A stretch of DNA of 64,000 nucleotides from Bettongia penicillata ogilbyi (lineage: Eukaryota; Chordata; Mammalia; Diprotodontia; Potoroidae). Positions 22,465-34,017 of the stretch are shown piece by piece; position 1 is the first letter of the stretch, and the number at the start of each line of letters is the position of its first letter. A program made the position numbers and the translations under genes. Where the stretch lies: the NCBI GenBank assembly GCA_023548195.1, contig JAJHZJ010000076.1:62001-126000 (forward strand), in the 5' to 3' direction. The notes below the pieces were generated by a model, which was not told the origin of the DNA, ran no database searches, and was given only the letters and a program-made list of their open reading frames with translations.

Positions 22465-24118
22465 TATAAATAGGAAACAGATAAAAGAATGGATTAAAAA
22501 CTGTTATCCTACATTATGTTGTTTGCAAGAAATAGGGGGATACACACAGGGCAAAGGAAAAAGAATGGAGTAGAATATATTATACTTCAGCTGAAGTAAA
22601 AAAAAAAAAGCATGGGTAGCGTTCGTAATCTCAAAGAAAAAAATACATTTAATCAAAAGAGATAAATGAAGAAAAAATGTCCTGCTAGAAGTCACCATAG
22701 AGAATGACATAATATTATTGGTAAATGTGTATACACCAAGTGTCATAATATCAAATTCTTAGAAGAGAAGATCAGAGAGTTACAGAAATAAGTAAATCGC
22801 AAAAGTATACCAGTGAGGGACTGAAACCTCTCCCTTTCTAAACTTGATAAATGTAACCTCAAAATAAACAAAAAGTTAAGGAAGTGAGTAGAATTTTAGA
22901 AAAGGCAGAGATGGTAGACCTCTGGATTAAAGTGAATGAATATAGCAAAGCATATATCTTTTTCTAGGCAGCACATGGCTCATACGCAAAAATTGACCAT
23001 GTACTAGGGCATAAAAATCTCACAGTTCAATACAGAAAGTCAGTAATAGTCAGTGCATCCTTTTCAGATCATGATGCAGTAAACATGATTTGTAGTAAAG
23101 GGCCATGGGAAGATAGACCAAAAATTAATTGGAAAGTAAATAATCTAATCTTAAAGAATGAGTGAATCAGACAACAAATCATAGAAATAATCTATAACTT
23201 TATTCAACAGAATGACAGCAATGAGCAACATACCAAAACTCATGCTATGCAGCCAAAGTGATTCTTAGGTGAAGTTTTATGTCTCTGAATGCTTATATGA
23301 ATAAAATAGAGAAACAGGAGATAAATGAATAGGGCATGCAACTGAAAAAGTTAGGAAAAGAGCAAATTAAAAACAATTAACTACTAAATTACAAATGCTG
23401 ACAAAAGAATGATTAAAAAATTGAAATCAGGAAATCTGTTGAACTAATAAGTAAAGCTAGAAGGTGGTTTTGTGAAAAAAGAAAATAATAAAATAGATAA
23501 ACCTTTGATTAATTTGATTTTAAAAAGTGAAAGAAGCAAAGCAAATTACCAATATCAAAAATGAAAAGGGTGAATTCAAAAACAACGAAGAGGAAATTGA
23601 AACAATAATTAGAAGCTATTTTGCCCAGTTGAATGCCATTAAATTTGACAATCTTAATTACATGAAGGAATATTTGCAAAAATATAAATTGCAAGGATTA
23701 GAGTTAATAAAATACTTAAATGACCACATATAAGAAAAAAAATGTTGAACAACTCATCAATGAACACCACAGAAGAAAACCTCCAGTGTCAGATAGAATT
23801 GCAAGTGGTTTCTACCAAGCATTAAAAAAAAAATTAGTTCCAGTATTATACAATGTGGGAAAATTAGTGGAGTCTTACCAAATTCTTTTTATGATTCATA
23901 TATCTTACTGATACATAAACCAGGAAGACCCAAAACAGAGAAAGAAAATTATAGTTCTGTTTCCTTAATGGATATGGATACAAATAAATTTAATAAAATA
24001 TTATCAAAAATATCATAGCAGCTAATGATGTGATACACTTTGATAAGCTGGAATTTATGCCAGGGATGCAGGGCTGCTTTAAGAAAGCTATCAGCATCAT
24101 TGATCATATCAACTAAAC
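22430..24118 (+). pseudogene. L1 ORF2 N-terminal half (endonuclease, start of RT)
   Basis: Starts with ITVNMSEMHSPINRKQIKEW (22432-22490), the ORF2 N-terminus. The endonuclease C-terminal part at about 22965-23100 reads SYAKIDHVLGHKN and SASFSDHDAV, keeping the S-D-H catalytic triplet. RT start is visible near 23760-24110 (PPVSDRI, then FMPGMQGCF and IDHIN). Stops and frameshifts are frequent; the RT active site itself is not present because the element ends at 24118. Confidence 0.7.
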
Positions 24119-24730
24119 TAACCTTTCCTTATGGAATATCATATTCCACGCCCTATGAGCTTTTAATGCATTACCTGTAGAGTCCTGTGTAATCCTGATT
24201 GTAGTTCCATATTTGAATTTTTTCTTTCTGGCTGCTTGAAGCACTTTCCATTAGACATGGATATTTTGGAATTTGGCTACAACATTACTTGGTGTTTTCA
24301 TTTTGGGATCTTGTTTGGGAGGTGATCAGTAGCTTGGTTCCATGACTATTTTACCTTCCAGTTCTAGGACCTCAGGACAGTTTCCTTGATGATATCCTGA
24401 AAGATGCTATCCACACTCTTTTGTTCATGGTTTTCAGATAGAAGAATAATTTTTAAAATGTCTCTCCTGGAACTCTTACAGGTCACTTTTTTTTTCCCCA
24501 ATGAGGCATTTTAAGTTTTCTTCCATTATTTTTTATTTTTTGTTCCTGTTTGATTGATTCTCTATATCTCGTAGAGTCATTCACTTCTACTTGCCCAATT
24601 CTAATTTTATTGAATTCTTTTCATCTATAAGATTTATATGTCCTTTCCCATTTGGAAATTTTTACTTTTTAAGGAGTTCTTCTCTTCAGTCTTTTTTTAT
24701 AACTCCCTTTCCATTTAGCCAATTCTACTT

Positions 24731-25597
24731 ATTTTTTTCAACTTTGATGCTTACTTATTTTTAGTTTTCAACATCCATTTCCTCAAAATTTTGAGTTCCA
24801 AATTTTCTCCTCATATCTCCTCTACCCCCTCGCCAAGACACCATTCATTCTGATTACCCCTTCTCCCAATCTGCCTTCCTTCCTATCACACCTCTCCCTT
24901 TCTTTATCCCCATCTTCTCTCTTCTCTCTTGGGGCAAGATAGATTTCTATACCCCATTACCTGTATTTATTATTTCCCAGTTGCATGCAAAAATAATTCT
25001 CAAAATTTATTCTTTATACTTTGAGTTCCAACTTCTCTCCCTTCCTCCCTCCCCACAAATTCCCACTGAGAAGGCAAGCAATTCAATACAGACTATATAT
25101 GTTCAGTTTTGCAAAAGATTTCCATAATAGTCATGTTGTATAAGACTAACTATATTTTCCTCCATCTTATCCTGCCCCCCATTTATTCTCTTCTCTTTTG
25201 ACCTTGTTCCTCCACAAGAGTGTTTCCTTCTATTAGCTTCCTCCTCCCATTTACCCTCCCATCTATCATCCACCCCCACTTGTCCCCTTCTCCCCTATTT
25301 TCCTGTAGTGTAAGATAGATTTTCATACCAAATTGAGTGAGTATGTTATTCCCTCTTTAAGCCAAATATGAAGAGAATAAGCTTCAGTTTTTCCCTCATC
25401 TCCTCCCTTTCCTCCTCCATTGAAAAAGCTTTTTCTTGCCCCTTTTATGAGTGATAATTCCATTTCTTCCTTTCTCCTCCCAATATATTCCTCGCTCATC
25501 CCTTAATTTTATTTTTAGATGTCATTCCTTCTTATTCAATTCAACCTATTCTCACTGTTTCTCTCTCTCTCCATACACACACACACACACACACATA

Positions 25598-25628
<31 letters not shown>

Positions 25629-27624
25629 AATCCTTCCAAATACCCAATTACTGAGAAAAGTTTCAAGAGTTACAATTATTATCTTACCATGTAGGAATGT
25701 AAACAGTTAAACTTTAGTAAGTTCCTTATGATATTTCTTTCCTGTTTAACTTTTCAAGCTTCTCTTGATTCTCATGTTTGAAAGTCAAATTTTCTATCAC
25801 CTTCTGATCTTTATATCAAGAGTGCTTGAAAGTCCTCTATTTCATTCAATGACCACTTTTTCCCTTGAAGCATTATACTCAATTTTGCTGGGTAGGTGAT
25901 TCTTGGTTTTAATCCTAGCTCCCTTGGCTTCTGGAATATCATATTCCAAGCTCTTTATCCTTTAATATAGCAGCTTCTAGATTTTGTGTTATCCTTACTG
26001 TATTTGCAGAGTACTCTAATTGGTTCTTTCTAGCTGCTTGCAATCATTTCTTCTTGACCTGGGAGCAATGAAATTTGGCTACAATACTCCAAGGAGTTTC
26101 TCTTTTTGGGTTTCTTTCAGGAGGTGATCAGTGGCTTCTTCCAATTTTTATCTTACCCTCTGGTCCTAGAATATCAGGGTAGTTTGCCTTGATAATTTCA
26201 TGAAAGATGATGTCCATACGATTTTTTTGATGATGGCTTTCAAGTAGTCTCATAGTTTTAAATTGTCTCTCCTGTATCTATTTTTCAGGTCAGTTATTTT
26301 TCCAATGAGATATTTAACATTATCTTCTGTTTTATAATTCTTTCGAGTTTTTTTTTTTTTGTAATTTAGTGTTTTCTCATAAAATCATTAGCTTCTATCT
26401 GTTCCATTCTAATTTTTAAAGAACTTTTTTCTTCAGTAAGCTTTTGAATCTCCTTTTCCAATTGGCTAATTCTGCTTTTTAAAGTATTCTTCTCCTCATT
26501 GGCTTTTTGCTTCTCTTTTGCCAATTGAGTTAGTCTATTTTAAAGGTGTTATTTTCTACAGCATTGTTTTGGGTCTCCTTCAGCAATTTGTTGACTTGCT
26601 TTTCATGATTTTCTTGCATCACTCACATTTCTCTTCCCAATTTTTCCTCCACCTCTCTTACTTGATATTCAAAATTCTTTTTGACCTCTTCCATGGCCTG
26701 GGAGCATTACATGTTTATTTTGGATGATTTGGATGCAGAAGCCTTGATTTCCTCTGATGCTGTGCATTGTTCTTCCTCATCAGAAAAGGTGGAAGAAAAT
26801 ATCTGTTCACCAAGAAGGTAACCTTCTATAGTCTTATTTTTCCCCTTTATTGGACATTTTCCCATTCAGTTACTTGACTTTTGAGTCCTTTGTCAAGTGC
26901 AGGGTAAACTTGGTGGACCTATAAGTTCTCTTCTCCACAGTTGCACAATCAAGGGAGAGAAGTTTACTCCTCTCCTGGCCTGCACGCTGTTCTGGGAGCA
27001 GCCAAAAACTTTTCTACTCAGAATCTGAGTGTTGAATTGCCTTTCCATAACCTTCTACAGTTTCACCAGGTCAACCTTCTCCTCATCCCAGGGCTGCCCT
27101 CAGGGCTGAGATTCAGATCAATAGCTCAATACCTCCAGTGGCTCCCAGGGATGAGCTTAAGCCTGAGATTGAGATCAGGTGCTCAGGGGCTTTAGGCAGA
27201 AGAGTCCAAAAATGGATGCTGTTGTCTTTGCAGTGGCTGCTGCCAGCTGTCCAGATCACATTACCTTTTCCTAAGTGAAGGAGTTTTCTCATTGACATTT
27301 GGAACTCTCTGTGGCATTTGTATTTTGAGCAATCTGGAAACTGCTGCTCCTGGTGGCACCCTGAAGCTTCTTCTGGGTCCTGTGCCTGCCATACCACACT
27401 GCCCATGCTGGGCTGAGCTGTGCTCCATACCTGGTGTGATAGACCTTTCCTGCTGGCCTTCCAGGCTGCCTTTGGCTGGAAATCTCTTTCACTCTGTTGT
27501 TTTGTCACTTCTGCTGCTCTAGAATTTGTTTAGAGTCATTTTTGCAGGTATCGTATTGGCTATGTGAGGGAGTTTCTACAAGTTTATCTTTCTACTCCAC
27601 CATCTTGGCTCTAGCCCCCTACTG
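24731..27624 (-). mobile_element. HAL1-f, full length, nested in L1-D
   Basis: Minus-strand copy of about 2.9 kb flanked by ATTCTACTT at 24722-24730 and 27625-27633, a 9-bp duplication. The 5' end carries the complement of CCATCTTGGCTCTAGCCCCC. ORF1 runs from the ATG complementary to 26855-26857 down to about 25760 but contains many stops, and only short parts of the coiled coil and C-terminal domain read cleanly. The spacer holds a mixed AC/GT microsatellite at 25575-25630. Older than HAL1-b and HAL1-g. Confidence 0.87.
25575..25631. repeat. (AC)n-AT-(GT)n palindromic microsatellite
   Basis: An AC run of about 11 units followed by ATAT and a GT run, then TATG repeats. Because GT is the complement of AC the tract is self-complementary and could form a hairpin or Z-DNA. 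It lies at the usual microsatellite position in the HAL1 spacer. Confidence 0.9.
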
Positions 27625-28722
27625 ATTCTACTTTTTAAGGAGTTCTTTTCTTCATTGTATTTCCCCTCCCAATTTTGCTCATTATACTTTGTAAGGATTT
27701 GGTTTCTACTCTCAATTTTTGCTCTTTCTTTTCCAAGTTATTGAATCTCATTTACATGCTTCTCATTTCTCTTTCCAATTTTTCTTCAACCTCTCTAATT
27801 TTACCTTTAATATCCTTCTTGAGTTCCTCCAAGAAGGCTTTTTGGACTTGAGACCAGTTCATAGTCCCCTTTGTGGTTTCAGATGAAGGTATATTGTCAA
27901 TGTTGTTTTCTTTCACATTTATACTTTGATCTACCTTCTCCCCATAGAAAGAATCTATGGTCATTATTCATTTTTATGTTTAATTCATGATATTTGCCTG
28001 TTTCCTTTCTTTTAAAGTTATGCACTGACCCAAGCTTTTTTTTACTGGGGACCAATTGTCTGAACACTGACTTTATGTGTTGGTCCTCCAGTCCTGTTAG
28101 CTGAAGTTTCTAGGGGTCTGGAAGCTAATGTGGTGCTGATATGGGATCAGCCCTGAAGCTCTATGCAATGTGGGGAGAGGGCTCCTTGCCCCTGGGTGAC
28201 ACCTGTTCACCTGAGGTGCTTTTGAAGTACTGCGGCTGGAGGATTCTTGCCTATGTGAAGTTGTGCCTCCTGGACTTGAGCTTCCTGGACTTGTTCTGAA
28301 GAACTGTGAGGTTTGACTCCTGGAGTACACTTGTTTCCTGTAATTTGTATTGAAGTATTGGGAAGATTGACTGCTGGGGTGTACCTGCCAATGATATACG
28401 TGGTGGTTTTACAAGCTGGATTCTACTGGTTGTACTGCTTATGCCAAGGCACTCAGAAAGTCCTGTTGTTAGCATTTGCCTGCTATACTACCCTGGGGCT
28501 CAAGATCTCCTCCTGGTTTGCTGAGAAAGGTCTTACACTGATTTTCTGGAATGCTTCTCTTTAATCCCCCAAGCTTTCCAGGCTACAAGATTGCTGCACC
28601 CCATCTTTCTGCGGGCTTACCAGTTCCAGGGCTTTTCTCAGGGCAATGTTTTCTGGGTGCTTATAGGCCAATAAGGGAGAATGAGAATGACCTACTTCTT
28701 ATTCCACTTTCTTGACTCCCAG

Positions 28723-30059
28723 ACGTTTGAGGATTTATAAGAAGTAATAGATGAGAGTCATAAAGGATGAAAGGATGTGGAATATTGTAATTAATGGCAA
28801 CTGAAATACCTTAAATTGTTAGAGAGTTATGAGAGATTACTTTGTTTCAGTAAGACATTTAGCAGTTTCTCATGATATCCTTGTAATCAAGATTTAGATA
28901 TACAAGTTAGATGATAATAAATTAAAGTGAGTTTAGGTCTAGTTAAACAATATCAATATGCACAAAAGATATTGATGGGTTAAAAGCTTTGGTCAGATGC
29001 AATACTATCAAACTTAATTGAAGTAAGCATAAATTCTTATAAGTGAGTTAATTGAAAGGTTAACTTTGCAAATGAAGACTGGTGGCAAACATTTTTTATA
29101 ATATTTTGGTATATGAAATTCTTTTTTACTATAGTAGCCTGTAAATAAAAATTAAAGTTAAGAAAATGATATATGACATAAAGAATGATGTACTTTTGAC
29201 TTTATATATATTATATATATATATATATATATGATATACAGAAAGAAAAAGCTTCATATTGTCCTCCTCCTTGATTCTCATCCTAACCATAGGAGCAAAT
29301 AATGCCAAGTATATTGCATTAAGAGTCATCTTAACATTTTTGGAAGGGTATTGTCAAAGTTAATCATCCCAGAATAGGTTATCTAAGATAATGAAGAAAT
29401 AGAATCATATCACCCAAGGAAATTGTGAAGGAAATTTTTAGCCTTATGATGACTAGGTTGGATACTATGTCTTTTTGTTTCAAAATTACATGGAAAAGAG
29501 ATAAAGCTGATATCACTTGGCTTGAAAGATAGACTAAAATGCAATAGGTAGAAACTCTACAGAATCATATTTCAAGTTGATATGAGAGAAAACTCAATCT
29601 AAGAGCTCCCCCAAAGCAGAAAGGGGTCTTTTCAAATAGAAGTCCTGCACTAAACATGGTCATTGAAATTTAGATAGCCAATTTTTAAAGATGTCTGAGA
29701 AGAACTATGTTCAACTGTGAATATTATTACTAGCTTCATTTGTAAGCATTTGTTAGACACCAATTATCTGCAAACCATTGTGCTCATTGATGGGAAGAAA
29801 TGAAAAAAAATGATTGCAGTGAAAGGTAGTCATCTGCCCACGTTGTAAATTGAGCTTATTAAAACTGAAGAAATAATCAAGAAAGACAGTAAGGAAAGAG
29901 AAGGGAAAAGCATCCAGGACAGAGCCATTGGTCAGATCTCCACATAATGTGCTGGGAATGGATTATGATCTACCAAAGGAAACAGAAGAGAAATCTGATA
30001 TTAAAAAAAAAAGTTCCAGAGTTAACGATTGAGAAAAACTCGTTAAATATGGAAATCAG
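28723..30059. other. AT-rich unique DNA, no gene seen
   Basis: No open frame or strong repeat match. It contains a TA run at about 29204-29232. A weak segment at 29745-29830 resembles the 'acatttattaagcacc...' ancient repeat class. No splice-bounded exon is suggested. Confidence 0.5.
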
Positions 30060-30262
30060 CTATTACTATTAACTTTGGAGGAAACAGTTTCAGTTGAATG
30101 GTGGTAGCAATGGACTCTTTATAATAGAATTCATCAAACAAAGGCTGAATGATTTCATGATGTAGATTTTGTGGCAGGAGATTTTTTTAAAGTATCGTTT
30201 AGACTAGATGCCTGATGAAGTCTCCTTTACACTAAGATTGTATAGTTCTGTGAATATCCTCT
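30060..30262 (+). repeat. CR1/L3-like LINE 3' remnant
   Basis: Ends in ACACTAAGATTGTATAGTTC and is preceded by TTTAGACTAGATGCCTGATGAAGTC, similar to the 3' end of CR1/L3 elements (consensus of the type 'actagatggcctctgaggtcccttccaactctaagattctatgattctgtg'). The preceding part, with GAATTCATCAAACAAAGGCTGAATGA, also fits. Divergence is high, so class is from pattern memory only. Confidence 0.4.
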
Positions 30263-31224
30263 GCCTGGATGACTCAACCCTTCTGTGTACAGTTTCTGCT
30301 TCTAGTAGCATAGTTAAAAACCTTTCTTGTGTCAGCTGATTCAAGTCACAGGGACATTTGTTGTCACAATGTTGCCATACAACATTTGTTGCCTTGCCCA
30401 TCTGAGCTACTTGAAGCCCAGAACAAGAAAATGAAGGTCAGCACTTACTTCTACCCTTAATCCTTATAATAGTTTTAAGTATTGTATGAGAAAGTCAATG
30501 TACATTTAAAAAATCAACTTGCCTTTGTATGCTAATTATGAAACCTGACCCAGGCAATTTAGCCTTAAGGTTAGAAAAATAAAATATTTCAACAGCTTAA
30601 AATCAAATTTAAAAAAATTGTGAACATAAAATTAAGTTACTCAACTTCTAATCAATCAAAAGTAGAGTTTTCATGCCAAGGTAAAATATTGCCAATCCTC
30701 CCTAAATTATGATCTCTCAAACTGTAAAGTAAGAAATAATCAGTTAGTTTATGGGTTAGGGCATCAGTATGTGAGAAAACTTCATCTTACTTTTCCAAAT
30801 AGTCATGTCTCCAATTCTCATATAGGTTTATTTCAGATTACTCTTATTTGTTTTGTAAATCACTCCACATTCACATGACTCATTTTTTATTCATCTTGGT
30901 ATCTCCCATTTAGTCTTGATTTTGAAAGAAGTATTGATAATCCCTCTGATAATATACTTTTCTTCCCTTATTTCTGGTTTTCTGATTTATTCAAATTATT
31001 TTGGGACTGCTTTAGCAAAGATTTCCAAAATGGGTCAGGGAGTGATGCAACGGGAGGGATAAAGTCAATTGCTCTAAGAAAGAGAGGGAGTGTAATCCTT
31101 TATACATTTGGGTTAGGAAGCTTAAAATTGCTTCTATTATAATCACTGGTAACAGAATTTTGTACAAGGTCTCCAGCAGTGAAGAATCAGAGCAGATACA
31201 ATCAGTTGTTAATTCCCACCCCTT
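30263..31224. other. AT-rich unique DNA, no gene seen
   Basis: Nothing recognisable. Open frames are short and lack protein-like composition; 30204-30401 on the minus strand is the longest and resembles no family I know. Confidence 0.5.
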
Positions 31225-31402
31225 AAATTACATTGCATATATTTTGTACTGATCTTTTCTGTGTACATGCTGTTTTCTCCCAAGAATGTATATGGATGTT
31301 GAGTACTGGGAGCATTATGTTTTTGTCTTTGTGCCTTTCAATCTCTAGCACCTAGTCAGTGGCTAACAAAAAGTAAGCACTTAACAAATGCTAGTTGAAT
31401 TG
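31225..31402 (+). repeat. L2/L3-type LINE 3' remnant
   Basis: Contains CTTTGTGCCTTTCAATCTCTAGCACCTAGTCAGTGGCTAACAAAAAGTAAGCACTTAACAAATGCTAGTTGAATTG in pieces: AGCACCTAGTCAG, AAGTAAGCACTTAACAAATG and TTGAATTG. These match the common mammalian L2 3' end ('agcacagtgcctggcacatagtaagtgcttaataaatg'). Confidence 0.5.
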
Positions 31403-31859
31403 GATGTGAAGGATTATCCTCTTTTATGACAGCTTTGATGGCCTCATGTAGTTTTGATATCTTTATTGCTTCCATAAAGACTGACCCATTCTCCTTTGCT
31501 GCTTCCTCTCTGGATTAACACCCCTGTAGGGTACTTCTTTCTGTTTTGCTATTGTCTAGGGATCAAAGAAAAGGGGAATCTACCCTAGTCCTATTTTAGT
31601 TTGGCCTATTTTTTTTACTCCAATTGCAGCTGTCTTTATCAACCTTTACAGAAGAAAGAAAAGCATTTTGGTGCCCCAAATGAGTAAGGCTTCAGAAGCT
31701 TTGAGACAAAATCTCAAGTGATCTTCAATTTGGTCTGTTAAAATAGTGAGTATATTAAATCAGGAAGCAAGAATTCTCTAAGGGCTCCTAGGGTTTTCAT
31801 TTAGATTTTTTAAGATAAAAAAACTACAGGATTAATAGGCCTCATAAGATTATGTTATA

Positions 31860-32060
31860 ATAGATTCAGAATTGAAAGAAATCTCAGAGTTCATTTAGTC
31901 CAAGCCCCCTCATTTTACAGATGAGGAAACTGAGGCTCAGGGAAATTATGTGACTTGCTCAAGTTCAGAGAGACAATAAATTACAGAATCATAATATAAA
32001 CCCAGGTTTTCTGACTTCAAAGACAAGGTGCTTTTCTCACTAAATCATGCCAGAGACCTC
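31860..32060 (-). repeat. MIR SINE
   Basis: Core CATTTTACAGATGAGGAAACT then GAGGCTCAGGGAAATTATGTG and CCCAGGTTTTCTGACTTCAAA are the complement of MIR. The left part (TTCATTTAGTCCAAGCCCCC) is the usual extension. One of the better preserved MIR copies in the window. Confidence 0.8.
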
Positions 32061-32189
32061 TCCCCTACTTTGCCTGTCTTTCCAATGGGAATATTCTTCT
32101 TTGGGAAGGTAGAGCAACAAGGGTAAGATCACTGATTGAATTTATGTAAAAAGCTCCCATTGAAGAAACCCTTTCTATAATGAAGACCT

Positions 32190-32335
32190 ATAATTTACAT
32201 AGAATCTTAGTCTCTGGAGGCAAAGGAACATTAAATAACTTTCTACATATAAAATGACCAATTTGTGACAGAGATGTAACTGGAACCAAGGTTTTTCTCA
32301 GTCCAAAGTTGACTGTATTAATTATGACACACTTC
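32190..32335 (-). repeat. MIR-like remnant
   Basis: Faint minus-strand MIR order: ACTTTCTACATATAAAATGACC, then AGATGTAACTGGAACCAAGG and CTCAGTCCAAAGTTGACTG. Highly diverged; may be chance in part. Confidence 0.35.
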
Positions 32336-33754
32336 CTCAAACTAGTCAGTATTAAAAATGTAGGTTCTCAGAGACCTCCCATAGCTTCTCATATAAACTG
32401 TTATTCAATGATGTACATTCCCCAAAAGACACACTCTATAACCAACATATTTCTAACGTATCTCCAACAGATGCTATTGTTTCCCTTTCTTTTTTCACCT
32501 TCTTGATTTTAGGTTAGGAAACCCCAAGTATACTGGTAAAGAAAGCCATCTGATCTCTACAGCTACTATCAGCAAGCCTCAGGAGACACTTAGAATATGT
32601 GGGGAAAGATTTTATTGCAATTTACTTGCAACTTTTAGTATAGAAAATAATTCCATATTCAATTCTCATCTACTACTATTGCTACCCCCAATAACTCCCT
32701 CCTCTACTTCCTTTCAAAGCTCCACTTTGTGTCATTGGTTGGAAACAAGACTTACTTAGGCAGCTGCTTTGTTAGTCTGAAGTTCTTTTTCCCTTTGCAT
32801 TAAATTTAGTTATTTTTATTTCCAAACAGCCTTTCTAAAGGGGAAAAAAAAACTCTTTAAAACATGAAATGTGTCTGTAGAGACCTGCTTTCAGACACTA
32901 TTTAGGTTTCTTTCTTTTTAACCAGATAAGGTAATCTTTGTGCAGAACTCTGGGCTTCGAAAGTTATTTTGAGCATTTAGATTTTTCTTTGAATGTTGAA
33001 ATACCAAAAAGAAACAAAAAAAGTAAGAATAAAGAATAAAAAATAAAGAATAAAACTTCACACATAGCCACAGGAATATCTTCCTTATGCATAGCCACAG
33101 GGATATCTTAAAATTTCAGGGTAAGGGGGAAAATAACAGCAATTCCCCAAGCCATTTAAGCCACCTAGAGGAAATTTTAGTCCCTTTTCCTCAAAGAAAA
33201 GAAGTCTAGATGGATAGATAAACAGGTAGAATAGCTGGATAGGTAGATAAAACAGATGAGAAAGATGGGATTTCAATGAAAACTTTTGGCTGATTTAAGT
33301 CTTGAGGATAGATTATTGTGAAAAGAGAATTTATGTGACATACTATCTGTCATATCTATTGGGGAAAGGACAGGTGTGGTACCACAATTTGTTCCTTGAT
33401 GCACCCCCTGTCCCTCAATTAGGTAATGTTTGCCAACAAGAAATGTTTTTATTAAATTAAAGTATTATTTATTATATTGCCCTGAGAGAAGGGAAGTTTA
33501 GAAATGGTGGTAATTATGTTGCCAAACTACATTCTATCACTCTTAAAATATTCATTGAAAATTAGTACAAAAGGAAAATAATTTAAGAGAGTTTCCTCTG
33601 TCCCCTTTTGACGTTCTAGCACAGCATACTATTAATGGAAAATCTTGTTTTTAACCAAGGTGAATATTTCCAATATGTCATGGTTGACTTGTTTACAATG
33701 GTTTGAATTTATATACTGATCAACATAATTAGTCTCCTGTTTTGCTGTTTTTAG
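32336..33754. other. Unique DNA with short tandem features, no gene seen
   Basis: No gene. Around 33005-33055 the sequence is A-rich with AAAGAATAAA repeats. Two near-identical blocks, CATAGCCACAGGAATATCTT at 33064-33083 and CATAGCCACAGGGATATCTT at 33090-33109, form a direct repeat. Around 33210-33250 there is a degenerate GATA run. Confidence 0.55.
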
Positions 33755-34017
33755 ATTTATTATTATTATTTTATTTGTTTTCAGTGTTCTACAATTACTT
33801 TCATATATCTTAGATTTTTTCAACTCCCTCTCATTCTTCCCCCCTATCTTCCCACTCCCTCCCTGAGATGGCATACAGTTTTATGTAGGTTCTACACATT
33901 TATTCCTATTATATACATTTTCATCTAAGCCATGTTGCATAGAAAAATTAAAATGAATGAAAGAAATCACATAACAAAACAAAATACAAAAGAAACTGAT
34001 CTGCTTCATTCTGTGAT

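Larger units (their letters stand above)
17491..24118 (+). mobile_element. L1 element C, plus strand, fragments around two HAL1s
   Basis: Two L1 pieces in plus orientation. The left one (17491-17942) holds a 5' UTR remnant and the ORF1 N-terminus. The right one (21905-24118) holds the spacer between ORF1 and ORF2, then ORF2 endonuclease and the start of RT. The spacer matches the complement of 38100-38420 in the L1 at 33755-40490 (for example TAAATTAACTGATGTGATGAT). The ORF1 C-terminal half is missing. The right end at 24118 is inside RT (DHIN-like) and abuts an L1 in opposite orientation. Confidence 0.7.
24119..28722 (-). mobile_element. L1 element D, 5' half (5' UTR and ORF1), minus strand
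   Basis: Two segments, 24119-24730 (ORF1 C-terminal part) and 27625-28722 (ORF1 N-terminal part and 5' UTR), split by HAL1-f. The 5' end near 28722 shows a decayed start (reverse complement CTGGGAGTCAAGAAAGTGG). ORF1 begins about 27964; 27752-27964 encodes NWSQVQKAFLEELKKDIKGKIREVEEKLEREM. ORF2 and the 3' end are absent, so the left end at 24119 is a break, directly against plus-strand L1-C. Confidence 0.72.

Noticed and set aside
33064..33109. CRISPR-like direct repeats
   Set aside because: Only two 20-bp blocks with one mismatch and a 6-bp gap; a local duplication in a vertebrate genome.
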